A DNA stretch of 64,000 nt from Leptolyngbya ohadii IS1 (GTDB taxonomy: Bacteria; Cyanobacteriota; Cyanobacteriia; Elainellales; Elainellaceae), in NCBI RefSeq assembly GCF_002215035.1, contig NZ_NKFP01000006.1, forward strand, positions 1,500,530 through 1,564,529. Direction: 5' to 3'. Made by a program: the position numbers and the translations under genes. The notes below the pieces were generated by a model that saw only the letters and a list, made by a program, of their open reading frames with translations, did no database searches and was not told the origin of the DNA. The stretch's first letter is position 1, and each line of letters opens with the position of its first letter. Shown here piece by piece: positions 26,238-35,868 of this stretch.

Positions 26238-28097
26238 GTGAAAGCGAAGAATAAACGACCTCCTGCCGGAGAAATTCGCCAAAGTCAAATCATTTCCACC
26301 TTCGGACCCGGCGCAATGGTGGATTTGCCCAAACACTCTGTCCTCATTGGCGGGTTGAATCATTGGCGGGGCGATCGTCGCCGCATTTACGAGGATCGGC
26401 TAGCAGGACGAGTTTGTGAACTGCTGGGCGTGAATCAGATTGCCATGTATGCGCCACCCGTAGACGAACAAGATCCCAGAGCAGCACGGAGTGGGATTAC
26501 CTCGTTTGTGTTTCCCACCTGGTTTCTGGCGCAGGTTGATCAGGTTTGGCGAACTGGAAACGAGCGAATCTATCGAACCCGTCCGCTGTTGCCGTGGGGC
26601 AGCCTGGTCAAAGGGCAGTACCTGACGCTGGAGCGGAAAAAGGTGCCTGTCGTCCCAGTGCGATTCGTGCAAGCCTGCGTGAATGGGCATATCAGCGATA
26701 TTGACTGGTATCAGTTTGTTCACTATAAATCCCCCAATCAGAAGTGCCGGGGGCAACTCTGGTTAGATGAAGGCGGTTCCGGCAATGATTTCGCAGACAT
26801 CTTTGTGCGCTGTGAAGCCTGCAAAGCGCGTCGCCCCTTAGCTGATGCCACCGTTCCCAATGGCAAAGTTCTGGGTGAGTGTGCCGGACATCGCCCCTGG
26901 CTTGGACCTGCGGCGCAAGAATCCTGTGTCTCTCAAACCACAGGAAAGCCGGAGTCCAATCGTTTGCTGGTACGGTCTGCCAGCAATGCATACTTTGCTC
27001 AAGTGTTAAGCGTCATCTCATTGCCAGACTCAGACGAAGCGTTGCGAACCGCCGTGAATCAGGTGTATGAGGATTTTCTGCAATTTGCCGAAGATATTGG
27101 CGATATTAAGCGCGATCGCAAGAAACAAAAGGTGGCGGTTGCGCTAGAAGGCTTTAGCGATGAAGCGGTCTGGGCAGAAGTCAAGCGGCGTCAAAGCGGT
27201 TCTTCTGAAAAGCCCAAAAGCATCAAGCAAGTTGAAATTGAGACCCTGCTTTCCCAGCCCGATGAAGTGGGGGAAGACGTACCGGACGGGGACTTTTATG
27301 CTCGGACTCGCTCGCTGAAGGGACTTAGCCCCCTCCTGGCTGACAAAATCGATCGCATTGTCTTGGTGCATCGGTTACGCGAAGTGATTGCCCAAATTGG
27401 GTTTACCCGCTTTGAAGCAGCAATGCCAGATATTGATGGGGAATTGGCTCTGGACGTTCGCCGCGCTGCCCTCGATATCGATCCATCCTGGGTGCCTGCG
27501 GTGGAGAACAAGGGGGAGGGAGTCTTTATTTCGTTTAAGAAAGAGGCGATCGACAACTGGCTCAGACGGGATGCGGTACAGAAGCGAGGTCGCAACCTTT
27601 ATCGAGGTTTTGATGAATGGCGCAATCAGCGAGGAATTGATCCAGACAAGGCAAAATTTCCGGGGCTGCCCTATGTCATGCTGCACTCGCTGTCGCATTT
27701 GTTAATTACTGCGGTCTCTCTCGAATGCGGATATGCGGCAAGTTCGATTCGAGAACGAATCTACACCGGGGAATCCGGCTACGGCATTCTGCTTTACACA
27801 GGAACTCCAGGATCAGAGGGAACGCTGGGCGGTTTAGTCCAGGTAGGGGAACGAATTGAATATCACCTGATGAATGCTCTGGAAATCGGCAAGCTCTGCT
27901 CCAATGATCCGGTGTGTGCTCAGCACCAGCCCAATAACCCCCAAGAAGATCGCTTCCTGCATGGGGCTGCCTGCCACGGCTGTCTACTGATTGCAGAACC
28001 TTCCTGCGAACGCCGCAATGAATTTCTCGATCGGGCACTGGTAACGAGCACCGTCGAAGGTTTGGGGGCAGAGTTTTTCGAGGCTGGAGAACTGTAA
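26238..28097 (+). CDS. drmB: DISARM protein DrmB (DUF1998)
   Basis: A 619-aa protein starting at GTG immediately after the drmA stop. The N-terminus reads RPPAGEIRQSQIISTFGPGAM, typical of DrmB. The C-terminal DUF1998 domain has YVMLHSLSHLLITAVSLECGY, GYGILLYTGTPGSEGTLGGL and a Cys set in LCSNDPVCAQHQ and GAACHGCLLI, consistent with a metal site. DrmB partners DrmA in DNA binding. Its stop TAA shares a base with the drmC ATG, so drmA, drmB and drmC are translationally coupled. Confidence 0.92.
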   Translation: MKAKNKRPPAGEIRQSQIISTFGPGAMVDLPKHSVLIGGLNHWRGDRRRIYEDRLAGRVCELLGVNQIAMYAPPVDEQDPRAARSGITSFVFPTWFLAQVDQVWRTGNERIYRTRPLLPWGSLVKGQYLTLERKKVPVVPVRFVQACVNGHISDIDWYQFVHYKSPNQKCRGQLWLDEGGSGNDFADIFVRCEACKARRPLADATVPNGKVLGECAGHRPWLGPAAQESCVSQTTGKPESNRLLVRSASNAYFAQVLSVISLPDSDEALRTAVNQVYEDFLQFAEDIGDIKRDRKKQKVAVALEGFSDEAVWAEVKRRQSGSSEKPKSIKQVEIETLLSQPDEVGEDVPDGDFYARTRSLKGLSPLLADKIDRIVLVHRLREVIAQIGFTRFEAAMPDIDGELALDVRRAALDIDPSWVPAVENKGEGVFISFKKEAIDNWLRRDAVQKRGRNLYRGFDEWRNQRGIDPDKAKFPGLPYVMLHSLSHLLITAVSLECGYAASSIRERIYTGESGYGILLYTGTPGSEGTLGGLVQVGERIEYHLMNALEIGKLCSNDPVCAQHQPNNPQEDRFLHGAACHGCLLIAEPSCERRNEFLDRALVTSTVEGLGAEFFEAGEL

Positions 28098-28894
28098 TGT
28101 CGCCCTTCCTGAAGCTCAGCCGCCCCGCCTTAGCTGGACTTGCTGCTGCACTCGAAACTGGAAGGCTACGAGCACCCTACTCCGCTCCGATTCTGGGAAG
28201 CTTCGTCCCCAAGGAGCTATGCCGGGATGTCAGCGATGAATTGAATCGCTTGGATGCAATGGGCACATTCCCTGCCCATATTGCCTACACTTTAAATTTG
28301 CTGGCAGCAGAACGAACGACAGTTCAGCAGGTGCGCGATCGAGTGGAATTAGTCTGGACGGGACAGGGCATGGCTAGCTCGCAAAGCCGCGATACGGCTG
28401 TCGTTGTCCGTGAGCTTTTTCATGCAGCCCAACGTAGCGTATTAATTTCGAGCTTCGCCATCGATCGGGGCGAGAAAGGGCGTGCCCTATTTGAAGGGCT
28501 AGCAAAACGGATGGACGCTAATCCTGATTTACGAGTTCGCCTGTTCCTCAACGTTCAACGTCCACATGGGAATGACGAACCGGAGTCTGTCCTGCTCAAA
28601 CGATTCACACACAACTTTCGTAAAGACATTTGGGCTGGCAATCGCTCGCCGGAAGTTTTCTACGACCCGCGATCGTTGGTGATCGGGACAGAAACAAGAG
28701 CCTGTCTACACGCCAAATGCATCGTCGTGGATGAGGAGCGGGTATTAATCACTTCTGCAAACTTCACAGAGGCAGCGCATGAACGCAACATCGAAGCGGG
28801 CGTTCTCTTATCAGATGCAGCAGTAGCGCAGGCAGTTTACTCGCAGTTTGAAAGCCTGGTGATAAGGTTTAAGTTGAAACGTATTGAGGTATAG
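28097..28894 (+). CDS. drmC: DISARM phospholipase-D-like protein DrmC
   Basis: A 265-aa protein of the phospholipase-D superfamily with one complete HKD motif, HAKCIVVDEERVLITSANFT (about 208-228), enough for a dimeric nuclease-type active site. The first half contains a helical region and a PLD-like strand (SVLISSFAIDRGEKG). In characterised DISARM, drmC is reported as dispensable, and its role may be nucleolytic. It overlaps drmB by one base and closes the operon. Confidence 0.9.
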   Translation: MSPFLKLSRPALAGLAAALETGRLRAPYSAPILGSFVPKELCRDVSDELNRLDAMGTFPAHIAYTLNLLAAERTTVQQVRDRVELVWTGQGMASSQSRDTAVVVRELFHAAQRSVLISSFAIDRGEKGRALFEGLAKRMDANPDLRVRLFLNVQRPHGNDEPESVLLKRFTHNFRKDIWAGNRSPEVFYDPRSLVIGTETRACLHAKCIVVDEERVLITSANFTEAAHERNIEAGVLLSDAAVAQAVYSQFESLVIRFKLKRIEV

Positions 28895-29029
28895 CGCGTC
28901 TCCTACTCCTAGTACATAATGAGGCAAGCCGCGTCAATATTTAACCTGTGTTTGCTTCCAGATAGGAAAATTTTAGCGGCGGATCGATCTATCGCTGCGA
29001 TCGTAAAAACTTGTTTAGGAGTCAATCCA

Positions 29030-29512
29030 ATGGAGCCACTTTCATTGTTAGCTGGAGCAGTTACAACGTACATCATTCCTAAAGCTTTGGAAAAGGTAGG
29101 TGAGAAAGTGGGTGAAGCAGCCCTGCAAAAGGGTGGTGAGGCAATTCAAGCAACCCGCAAAGCTGTGCAGGAAAAATTAGAGTCAACAAAAACAGAGGGG
29201 GTGTTAGCGATCGCTGAAGCTGACCCAACAGAGGTAAATGTAAAGACGCTGGAGGCAATCTTGCTGAGCCAGATGAACAGTGACCCCGATTTTGCTGCCC
29301 GCCTTCAAGAGTTAGTGAATCAGATTCAGTCGCAATCGCCTTCCTTACAGGTCGTACTGGATACTGTACGGATCAAGGGAAGCGTAGATATTGGTGATGT
29401 TGAGCAAGTGAGCGAAGGTGGTTCTGCTGAGCAGGTGATTGGGCGGAATTTAGGAGTTGGAGGCGACTTCAAGATGGGAAATATTACTCAGAAGATTCAA
29501 AAAAATCAGTAA
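29030..29512 (+). CDS. Adaptor-like helical protein with GNITQ-type tail
   Basis: 160 aa from ATG 29030 with AGGAG eight bases upstream. The N-terminus is a hydrophobic/amphipathic helix region (LAGAVTTYIIPKALEKVGEK, then GEAALQKGGEAIQATRKAV). The middle is helical, and the C-terminal strand-like Gly/Asn tail ends GDFKMGNITQKIQ. The protein at 57847 has the same layout: a similar helix, a helical middle and a tail containing GSITQNYYN. That one is directly upstream of a NACHT-WD40 gene. A related strand-rich segment opens the NACHT protein encoded at 30029-32251. It is therefore likely an adaptor or sensor partner for NACHT proteins, which is inference. No named domain recognised. Confidence 0.65.
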   Translation: MEPLSLLAGAVTTYIIPKALEKVGEKVGEAALQKGGEAIQATRKAVQEKLESTKTEGVLAIAEADPTEVNVKTLEAILLSQMNSDPDFAARLQELVNQIQSQSPSLQVVLDTVRIKGSVDIGDVEQVSEGGSAEQVIGRNLGVGGDFKMGNITQKIQKNQ

Positions 29513-29538
29513 GCCACTCAGTAGCTTGAGCCTAATTC

Positions 29539-29970
29539 CTATTCCCACGATCGCGTTAACGACTCGATGGGTAAATCATTAGCAATCTCGATTACAGTGA
29601 TTTTGGCATTTTCGACGACTGTATTACCCATAATCGTGTTGTGCATTGCCTCAAATTTCGATTCTGCTGGGATAGTGTTTTCGTAGTGCAGCATCACATG
29701 ATATCGCTTCTCGACTGATTCTCCGGATTCTGACCGCTCCACTGCATCCCATTCGATCGCTTGCTGCGCCTCTGCTATCTGGCGATAATGTTCGGCTAAT
29801 TGCTCCAGGGCGATCGCGATTGCGTGTTCCTTCGTCTGACCATAGCACCGAATTTTATTGCTGGACTGACTATCAAAAGGCGACAACTGGCAAATGTACT
29901 GCCCATTTTCTTCGGGTAGCACGGTAATTAAAATTGTTTCAGTAATTTGTTCAGGATTTGCTTTGGTCAT
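29539..29970 (-). CDS. Hypothetical protein, last gene of the NACHT operon
   Basis: 143 aa. Its first half looks like a small mixed alpha/beta fold with HicB-like features (ITVLPEENGQYICQLSPFDS, then HAIAIALEQLAEHYRQIAEA). Its second half is strand-rich (YHVMLHYENTIPAESKFEAM). No family assigned. It starts 58 bp beyond the NACHT gene stop on the same strand and converges on the adaptor-like gene at 29030-29512. It is plausibly co-transcribed with the helicase-NACHT pair. Confidence 0.6.
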   Translation of the reverse strand: MTKANPEQITETILITVLPEENGQYICQLSPFDSQSSNKIRCYGQTKEHAIAIALEQLAEHYRQIAEAQQAIEWDAVERSESGESVEKRYHVMLHYENTIPAESKFEAMHNTIMGNTVVENAKITVIEIANDLPIESLTRSWE

Positions 29971-30028
29971 AGTAGCCCTGGCATGTAGCTTAAGAAAGTG
30001 CTTTTATAATTCAATTGTGATAGTCGCT

Positions 30029-32251
30029 TTAATCTACTTTCTTATGTTGGCGTTTTTCGATTTCGGCGATCGGCAAGAATAGTGTTTTTTCAATTTCGTC
30101 GTACATCTCTAGTGTGACGCTAGAAGCATTATTTAAACAATCTACTAGGAGTTTATTAGCATAATAGTAGATCTGCAAATGCGCCTCTTGCTCATCATCA
30201 AACTCCCAGTCATGAACCCAACTACGATAGCCATCAATAACATCACAAAGCCTCTCCCTCCAAGCTTTCCACTTTTCTTCCCAGTCCTGATTAAAAGCTT
30301 CATGATTATTCTGATGAGAATATGGCGATGTCTCTCGCAATTCATACAAACCTTGACGTGTACGAGCATTGAAAATAATAGAACGAGCAATAGCAAGCCT
30401 AATAGAACTGCAAATATCTTTAGCAATAATAGTATCTTTAAGTGTTATGTATTCGTCAAGATTGTAACCGAGATCTGATTCAATATCATTACAAAGTTCA
30501 AGAGAGAAATAATAGTCTGCACTCAGATCATCATCAAGCTTAAGAGTTAAGCTGTTAGAAAAGTCTTTACTGTAATCAATATAGAAAGCTCTAACTGCCG
30601 CAGACCTATAAGGAATACTGGCATTATGCACTTCTTGATGTATCCACGCTAAAAACTGTTGTATTGTTGTATTGTGATCAAGGATTTGATCTGTCCAACA
30701 CTTCATTAATTGAATCAAGTTGCTGGCGTCTTGAAGTAATTCTACAACTAACAAAAATATTTCACGCCAACGTCTTTCTAAGAAGTGAATATTGAGTTTC
30801 TGTAAGTCTTCAGACCAATTTTTACTGCGAGCAACCAAATATTCTTGAAATGTAAGGTGCGAAAACGACCAAACCTTGTGCGATCGCTCGATTAACAGTC
30901 CATGCTGAGACTCGATCGCTTTCAACACACATCGGCTCTCTCTTTTCCCAATGCCTAAAAACTCTGCAATACAGCCTTCAATTTCCTCCTGCTCAAACAG
31001 CACATACTGCGCCTGCTCAAACTTCTTCACCGCCAGATAGCTCAATAGCTCCAGCTTCCGCTCTACTGACAAATCACGATAAATCTCATCCCGCTCAATC
31101 TCCCGCGACTCATCCCATTTGTCCAGCAGTAAGTCTAAGCCCTCCTCATAGAGTTTGGAACGCTTTGAGTAAAACTTTCCTGTTTGATGAAATACAGCAC
31201 AAGTCAAACTCAGCAAAATTGGCGTAATGACCAACTCTCGAATTGGTTTGTTCTCTTCTCGAAATAGCTGAGCCAGAAATTCTCGCGATTTTGCTAACCC
31301 TGCAACCTCATCTTGCATAACGGTTTTGAACCAGTGTTCTGCGAACGATCGCACCTGGGACTCATCAAAATCTGCCACCTCCACGAAGCTAAATCGCAGG
31401 GATTTCCAATCCATTTCTCCTGTAAAGCTCTGCGTTCGGCAAGTCACGAGTACCTGTGTCTGTGGATAATCACGGGCAAACTTCTTAATCTGCTTAGCGA
31501 TCGTCTTTCCTTCTTCCCCCGTTACCTCATCCAGTCCATCAAGCAGCACCAGAGATCGCCCTTGGTTCAGCACCAATTGAGCTTCTGCGGTCGATATGTG
31601 CCAGCACTTCTCCTCCAGATACCGTTGCAGCGAGTAGGAGAGCGATCGCCCATTCTCGACAAAATCCCGCAGCTTAATCAACACCGGAATTTTGCTGGCT
31701 TGCAGGTTTCCCGAATTGCACTCTGTCACGATTCGCTGCAAGTAAGTGCTCTTTCCCGACCCCGGCTTACCCACAACCATTAGGTTGGTATGCTTGTCCA
31801 ACACCTTCAATCCCGATACCCGTTGCCGCTCCTTACCCAACCCAATTCGATCTAAGCTGCGGTAGCTGGAATAGCTCTGTGTCCCAGCCGTGAAATCCTG
31901 CCACAGGTCATCCAGTTCTGACTTGCGGCTACTGCTCAACTCCTCCAGAATATTGACATCTACAAATAAGTCACCCAGAGAAACCCAATGATCTACCCCC
32001 CAAAGCGGCATCGTGCCATGCAATCGTTGAATGTCCTTGTGAAAGCGCGATCGCAAATCCTGGACTAACTCATCTACCGATCGTTTTGGGGCTGGTTCTG
32101 GAGGTTGAGTATTGCTGTCGCTCTTAATCGTGAGATTAACATCACCCTGGATAATTACATCTCTACCTACCTGACTACCTTGAAGAATGCTTTGTGAGAC
32201 AGGTGTAGCAGGCGATTGTGGCTGTTCTTGGGAAGCTTCTCGATCGTTCAT
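30029..32251 (-). CDS. NACHT-domain NTPase with GNITQ-like N-terminal segment
   Basis: A 740-aa STAND NTPase. The N-terminal 50 residues carry a Gly/Asn strand motif (SQVGRDVIIQGDVNLTI). The NACHT core has Walker A VVGKPGSGKSTYLQRIV (about 158-174), Walker B SLVLLDGLDEVTGEEG (about 232-247) and the sensor region VLVTCRTQSF. A winged-helix/helical region follows (LTFQEYLVARS, about 475), and the helical C-terminus lacks WD40, TPR or LRR repeats. Bacterial NACHT proteins of this type are anti-phage or programmed-death switches. No toxic effector domain is fused, so the effector must be the unknown C-terminus or a partner. The helicase-PLD gene 79 bp upstream is co-oriented. Confidence 0.88.
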   Translation of the reverse strand: MNDREASQEQPQSPATPVSQSILQGSQVGRDVIIQGDVNLTIKSDSNTQPPEPAPKRSVDELVQDLRSRFHKDIQRLHGTMPLWGVDHWVSLGDLFVDVNILEELSSSRKSELDDLWQDFTAGTQSYSSYRSLDRIGLGKERQRVSGLKVLDKHTNLMVVGKPGSGKSTYLQRIVTECNSGNLQASKIPVLIKLRDFVENGRSLSYSLQRYLEEKCWHISTAEAQLVLNQGRSLVLLDGLDEVTGEEGKTIAKQIKKFARDYPQTQVLVTCRTQSFTGEMDWKSLRFSFVEVADFDESQVRSFAEHWFKTVMQDEVAGLAKSREFLAQLFREENKPIRELVITPILLSLTCAVFHQTGKFYSKRSKLYEEGLDLLLDKWDESREIERDEIYRDLSVERKLELLSYLAVKKFEQAQYVLFEQEEIEGCIAEFLGIGKRESRCVLKAIESQHGLLIERSHKVWSFSHLTFQEYLVARSKNWSEDLQKLNIHFLERRWREIFLLVVELLQDASNLIQLMKCWTDQILDHNTTIQQFLAWIHQEVHNASIPYRSAAVRAFYIDYSKDFSNSLTLKLDDDLSADYYFSLELCNDIESDLGYNLDEYITLKDTIIAKDICSSIRLAIARSIIFNARTRQGLYELRETSPYSHQNNHEAFNQDWEEKWKAWRERLCDVIDGYRSWVHDWEFDDEQEAHLQIYYYANKLLVDCLNNASSVTLEMYDEIEKTLFLPIAEIEKRQHKKVD

Positions 32252-32330
32252 GGGTTTGGGCTTCTCAGGGGATTCTCGATTTCTAGCACAGTCATTAGAA
32301 CATCAGCAAACCATAAGGCACGCTTGCAGC

Positions 32331-35300
32331 CTACAGTGATTCTTCAATCAAGTCCGCAATCTCCTCTCTAATTTCCTCGATCGCCATTGCTTCAGAGAGT
32401 CGAACACTGGTTTCACGACGAATTTGTGCTTCTCCAGTGTTTTTGTTCTGCTGACAGGTAGAAAGGTAGACATGGGAAAGCCAGTTCCAACTTCCGACAA
32501 CCGCAAACTTGTTGTCACAGAGCAAAATGCGCTGATTCGTTCCATCACCCTTGGCACGAATTAAACTTGCACACGAGTATTTAGCAAACAGTTCCCTGAA
32601 TTTTCTTTCAGCTTGAGTTTCTTGTGCTCCGTCTGAATGACTGTTGCTGTTGGGAGAGCCATAGACGATTGTGACACGGATGCCTCTTCGTAAGACTGCA
32701 AGCACATCTTGACTAAACTGCTGTGCCGCTTCACCCTGAATTCGCGGAGCAACCACAAACAATTCCTGCTCAGCTTCTCGTAATGCCTGTTGCAAAACCT
32801 TCAAGTGATCACAATCATAAATTGGAGAACTGCCAGCAGCAGATAACCTTTCTGGATTAACCTCTGCGGCAGTTTTGTACTCTAAAACCAAGCCTTGCTC
32901 CCGAATGTGCTGCACCAGTTGACGGGTGTAGATTCCAGATTTTTCCTCCTCTAATCGATGCAGATTTCCAACCAGAATAAATAGCTCTTTAGCTCTGGAC
33001 ACCGCCACATTCAATAAATTTGGTCGCTGGTTGATCCAGGAGATGCTGTCCTGTCGTCGGCACACCTTAGTAGACAGAATAATGACACGCCGCTCTGATC
33101 CCTGAAAAGTGTGGACTGTTCCGATCGCATCTTTCAGTTCTGGAAACTTTGTCACTAAAGACTTCTTTAATGCATCTGCTTGTGCTCGGAATGCGGAGAT
33201 GACACCAATTTCCCTGGGTGAGTAGCCATGCCGGATTAGATGCTGAATAATTTCATGAACCGCTACGATTTCATCTTGATTAACATTTGCTGTGATAGTT
33301 CCATCAACATGGTAAGCAACCAAGTTTGGTCCGATCAGAGATTTCTGGGGAACTGTTTTGGTAATCAGTCCGTACTTGGCAATCCGCTCGCAGTAAGCGA
33401 TGATGTTGGGCTGACAACGATAGTGTTCTAAGAGCCGGATTCCCTGACCCAGGTCATTTTCCTCGCCAGTAGCTCCTGCGGCACGATGATATGTTGTTGC
33501 TGTGCCAATCTCATTCGGACTGTAGCGGCAGTAGTCAGTTTGATTTAGGGACTGGTTAAGAAAAGCTTCCTGAAAATAACGATTGAGAGTTTGCTGGGAT
33601 TGATTCATGATGGGTTCGATCTGGAGCGGATCGCCGACGACGATCGCTTTTCGGCTTCTGACAAGCAGGGGAAACGTATAGTGAAGTGGAATCATCCCTG
33701 ACTCATCCACAATTACACGGTCAACGCACTCCTTGATCCAGGGCAGCATATTCCGCACGGAAAGCAATGTGCAAGTAATAACCGGGAACATCAAACTGAG
33801 GGTTTTGCAGAGCTTGTCTGCAATAATTGGTTTCGCCCGTCTAGCCTCGTCAGCGTCCGCCTGTCTAGTTCCATCCGGTAAAACTTTCTGGTAAATCTCT
33901 AAGGCATCTTTTACCTCTGTTTTTCGCTTCAATGCCTCTTGAACGAGAAACTGCTGAGATAGGTCAAATAAAGTACGCTGTTGCTCGTGATATTCAGTGT
34001 GAAACGTATGATAAAAATCTGTAATCGGTTCTGCCAACCTGCGATCGATCTCGCGGATTTCACGCTGCCGCTCTTCGTAACTGTGACGTAAGTCGGCAAT
34101 CTCTTGAGACCGTTGCTTGACGGCAGCCCGAACAGTTCTTAACTCTTGTAATCGATCCAGCCCTTCTTCAAGACGTTGAGTTTGCCGCAGAAGGGCACGG
34201 CGATCCAGCGGTGGTTTAATTTCAAATGCTGTTCCTAGCGTCTGATTAATCGCAGGTTGGCATCGATTGAGCATTTTTGATAACACCTGCCGTTCTGTTC
34301 TACGTAGCAGCCAATAGATGAAGTTTTTCCACCAGGGCGGTGCTTCTTCAGGCAGTTCTAATTGGACTATCTGAAATTGAGACTGAAGCTGCCGATATGC
34401 AAGCTCAGGTAGAGATTCGTAAGCGGCTAAACTTACGGCTCTTCGCTCTGACTGGTCTTTGGCTGTATTCGCGCTATCAATCCGCTGTCGAATGGTTTGA
34501 AGCTCTCGTTGAGCTTGGGGTAAACGATTTTCGTCTGCTTGCCGCTGTCTTCGCGATTTTTGATGCTGCCGCTCCTGAACGATCAGATTTTGTTTAAGCT
34601 GCCTGATTTGTTGCGCCAAGTCATTCTGCCGTGATTCATCAAAGCTAGAGTCCTGCAAAAAGTCCAGAGCAGCCTGTAACCGTTCCTTCGCGCCGTCAAC
34701 GCCATCGATTATTTTCCTGCTGCCACCGTTCAGATAAAAGAAGCCATTCGGCAAATCTCGGCTTAATCGATCGATGACATTATCGACGGCTTGATTGTTC
34801 GTGCTGCTAACCACCGTCAAATTATTAATATCTTCCCCAGTTTCAATGATGCTCAAAGCACGTTTCACAACTTGCTGTGCAATCAGGTGGAGAATCAGTG
34901 TAGTTTTACCTGATCCGGGTGGTCCTTGTACGGCTGTCACTGGCTCAGACTGAGCGTGTTTTAACACTTTAAGCTGAGAATCAGTGGGCGGATCAGTCAA
35001 AAACGCACCGAGATACAGGGTTTCCTCAATGTCAGCAGACGACTTAGGAATGCCAAATAGATATTCGTAAGCTGGATGTCCTGGCTGCAACCACTCCTTG
35101 TCTTGATTTTCTCGAATCGCGTTCACATCCCTCCTGAGATTGAACGAGAACCCGCCACCTTTGAACTCAAACAGGTAAGGTCTTTTGATAACGCGGTACT
35201 GTGGTAGGCTAATTCTTCGCATCCAATCCTCAAGCGTTCTAAACTCGATGTTGAACGTCGTTTCTAAGAATCTCCGCAGTCCTTCTTTGGTAACTAGCTG

Positions 35301-35714
35301 TTTAAGTTGTTCCTCCTCGAAGTTCAGAAAGGTCGCTAAGTTGCCACCTGCTTCTGCCATTTCAAAATTTTCGATATTCCAGCCTTGAGCCTGATAGCTG
35401 CCCTTAAAGATTTGAGTAATATCAATGCTAAATAGAGGACAGAGCAGCGATTTTCCCTCCTCCACGTGCTGAATCTGAGGGAACGATGCAACCCAAGTTG
35501 TCTCTAGTCTTCCTTGTCGCGCTGTATAAGATTGTTGAATTTTAGAAAAAACTTTCTCTTCTATAACAAGATTACTGCCAGTGAGTTGGACACCGTTCAA
35601 CTCTGCCTGATTTGATGGTTGCCTGGCACTGCTTATATCCTCTAACCGAATGAATCTTAGCCATGCATCAAGAATGGCATTGGTCTTAGTTCTGGTGTCC
35701 AACATGCCCTTCAA
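32331..35714 (-). CDS. SF1 helicase (UPF1/Dna2-like) with degenerate phospholipase-D domain
   Basis: 1127 aa. Helicase motifs in order: Walker A AVQGPPGSGKTTLILHL (about 260-276), long coiled insert (about 335-560), motif II VIVDESGMIPLHY (about 663), LEHYRCQPNIIAY (about 760), TVHTFQGSERRVIIL (about 865) and LLNVAVSRAKELFILVGN (about 900-918). The C-terminus (about 985-1090) has a PLD-like fold, ending in TNQRILLCDNKFAVVGSWN. There the HxK of the catalytic motif is NxR, so it is probably not catalytic and may bind nucleic acid or oligomerise. It is the first gene of a minus-strand operon with NACHT and a small protein, divergent from the FGE-like gene. SF1-PLD proteins often occur in defence islands. 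Confidence 0.85.
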   Translation of the reverse strand: MKGMLDTRTKTNAILDAWLRFIRLEDISSARQPSNQAELNGVQLTGSNLVIEEKVFSKIQQSYTARQGRLETTWVASFPQIQHVEEGKSLLCPLFSIDITQIFKGSYQAQGWNIENFEMAEAGGNLATFLNFEEEQLKQLVTKEGLRRFLETTFNIEFRTLEDWMRRISLPQYRVIKRPYLFEFKGGGFSFNLRRDVNAIRENQDKEWLQPGHPAYEYLFGIPKSSADIEETLYLGAFLTDPPTDSQLKVLKHAQSEPVTAVQGPPGSGKTTLILHLIAQQVVKRALSIIETGEDINNLTVVSSTNNQAVDNVIDRLSRDLPNGFFYLNGGSRKIIDGVDGAKERLQAALDFLQDSSFDESRQNDLAQQIRQLKQNLIVQERQHQKSRRQRQADENRLPQAQRELQTIRQRIDSANTAKDQSERRAVSLAAYESLPELAYRQLQSQFQIVQLELPEEAPPWWKNFIYWLLRRTERQVLSKMLNRCQPAINQTLGTAFEIKPPLDRRALLRQTQRLEEGLDRLQELRTVRAAVKQRSQEIADLRHSYEERQREIREIDRRLAEPITDFYHTFHTEYHEQQRTLFDLSQQFLVQEALKRKTEVKDALEIYQKVLPDGTRQADADEARRAKPIIADKLCKTLSLMFPVITCTLLSVRNMLPWIKECVDRVIVDESGMIPLHYTFPLLVRSRKAIVVGDPLQIEPIMNQSQQTLNRYFQEAFLNQSLNQTDYCRYSPNEIGTATTYHRAAGATGEENDLGQGIRLLEHYRCQPNIIAYCERIAKYGLITKTVPQKSLIGPNLVAYHVDGTITANVNQDEIVAVHEIIQHLIRHGYSPREIGVISAFRAQADALKKSLVTKFPELKDAIGTVHTFQGSERRVIILSTKVCRRQDSISWINQRPNLLNVAVSRAKELFILVGNLHRLEEEKSGIYTRQLVQHIREQGLVLEYKTAAEVNPERLSAAGSSPIYDCDHLKVLQQALREAEQELFVVAPRIQGEAAQQFSQDVLAVLRRGIRVTIVYGSPNSNSHSDGAQETQAERKFRELFAKYSCASLIRAKGDGTNQRILLCDNKFAVVGSWNWLSHVYLSTCQQNKNTGEAQIRRETSVRLSEAMAIEEIREEIADLIEESL

Positions 35715-35868
35715 TTTCCTGAGCCGTTCAGCAATGTGTCTGGTAGCCGCATTGGAGCAATAGCGGTAAACTTAATTATCTAGTCTAAGCCAAGATTAAA
35801 GTACCTGCCTTGACGGCAGCCCTTTGGGTGTCGAGCTTGAATCAAAGTTAGCATTGCATAACAATTCG

